Assembly: GCA_018671245.1 (NCBI GenBank) | Contig: JABHIB010000005.1 | Coordinates: forward strand, 1-46,158 | Direction: 5' to 3' | Source: an archaeon | Lineage (GTDB): Archaea > Nanobdellota > Nanobdellia > SCGC-AAA011-G17 > PNOQ01 | DNA: 46,158 nt | Shown: positions 45,964-46,158 of the stretch, one piece after another | How the letters are laid out: the number at the start of each line of letters is the position of its first letter | How positions within the stretch are numbered: position 1 is the stretch's first letter | Made by a program: the position numbers and the translations under genes | Notes under the pieces: generated by a model | What the model saw: the letters and a program-made list of their open reading frames with translations, nothing else | The model's database searches: none | What the model was told of the DNA's origin: nothing

Positions 45964-46158
45964 ATGATGGAAGAAAATTTTCAAAATGAAGATATTAAAG
46001 AAGAAAAAGAAGAGTTAGTAGAAGATTCAGAAGAAGAAACTAGTGAAGAAACTTCAGAAGAATCTACAGAAGATTCAGAAGAAGAAACTAGTGAAGAAAC
46101 TTCAGAAGAATCTACAGAAGATTCAGAAGAAGAAACTAGTGAAGAAACTTCAGAAGAA
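45964..46158 (+). CDS. Acidic Glu/Ser/Thr repeat protein, truncated by window end
   Basis: SD 'ggaggt' 45954-45959; MMEENFQNEDIKEEKEELV(EDSEEETSEETSEEST)n open to the window end. Confidence 0.8.
   Translation, partial: MMEENFQNEDIKEEKEELVEDSEEETSEETSEESTEDSEEETSEETSEESTEDSEEETSEETSEE
46021..46158 (+). repeat. Exact 48-nt tandem repeat, at least 2.9 copies
   Basis: gaagattcagaagaagaaactagtgaagaaacttcagaagaatctaca at 46021, 46069 and 46117 (partial). Confidence 0.95.

Overview
This is an AT-rich archaeal chromosome segment, probably from a DPANN-type lineage. The archaeal call rests on an ATP-dependent DNA ligase, a TrmB-like regulator, diphthine synthase, an archaeal initiator tRNA, KAISPLI-type pilins and TATA promoters close to start codons. 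The central feature is an ~8 kb type IV pilus-like operon (5001-12825): six or seven small pilin-like proteins, a TadA/PilT-type ATPase, a small coiled-coil protein and two TadC-like membrane proteins. It is followed by a small GTPase/DUF2073/Zn-ribbon trio matching the archaeal vesiculation module ArvA-ArvB-ArvC, then by two large surface proteins. The rest is housekeeping (SMC, PurA, RNase HII, DphB, ThrRS, RsmB/NOP2 family), bacterial-type RNA modification genes (RsuA/RluB family, RlmN), transporters, five tRNAs and several low-complexity or duplicated genes. The observations most worth checking are: (1) small hairpins that would occlude the Shine-Dalgarno (SD) sequence upstream of three surface/acidic-protein genes, one with tandem promoters that would include or exclude the hairpin; (2) a conserved-looking N-terminal extension of the ArvA-like GTPase that requires a non-canonical ATT start; (3) an in-frame chimeric ABC permease; (4) an exact 118-nt duplication in an FG-GAP lipoprotein gene and exact 48-nt repeats in an acidic protein gene; (5) a 27-nt promoter sequence shared exactly by two genes. 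No CRISPR array, rRNA operon or transposase was recognised. All family calls come from reading motifs by eye, without database searches.
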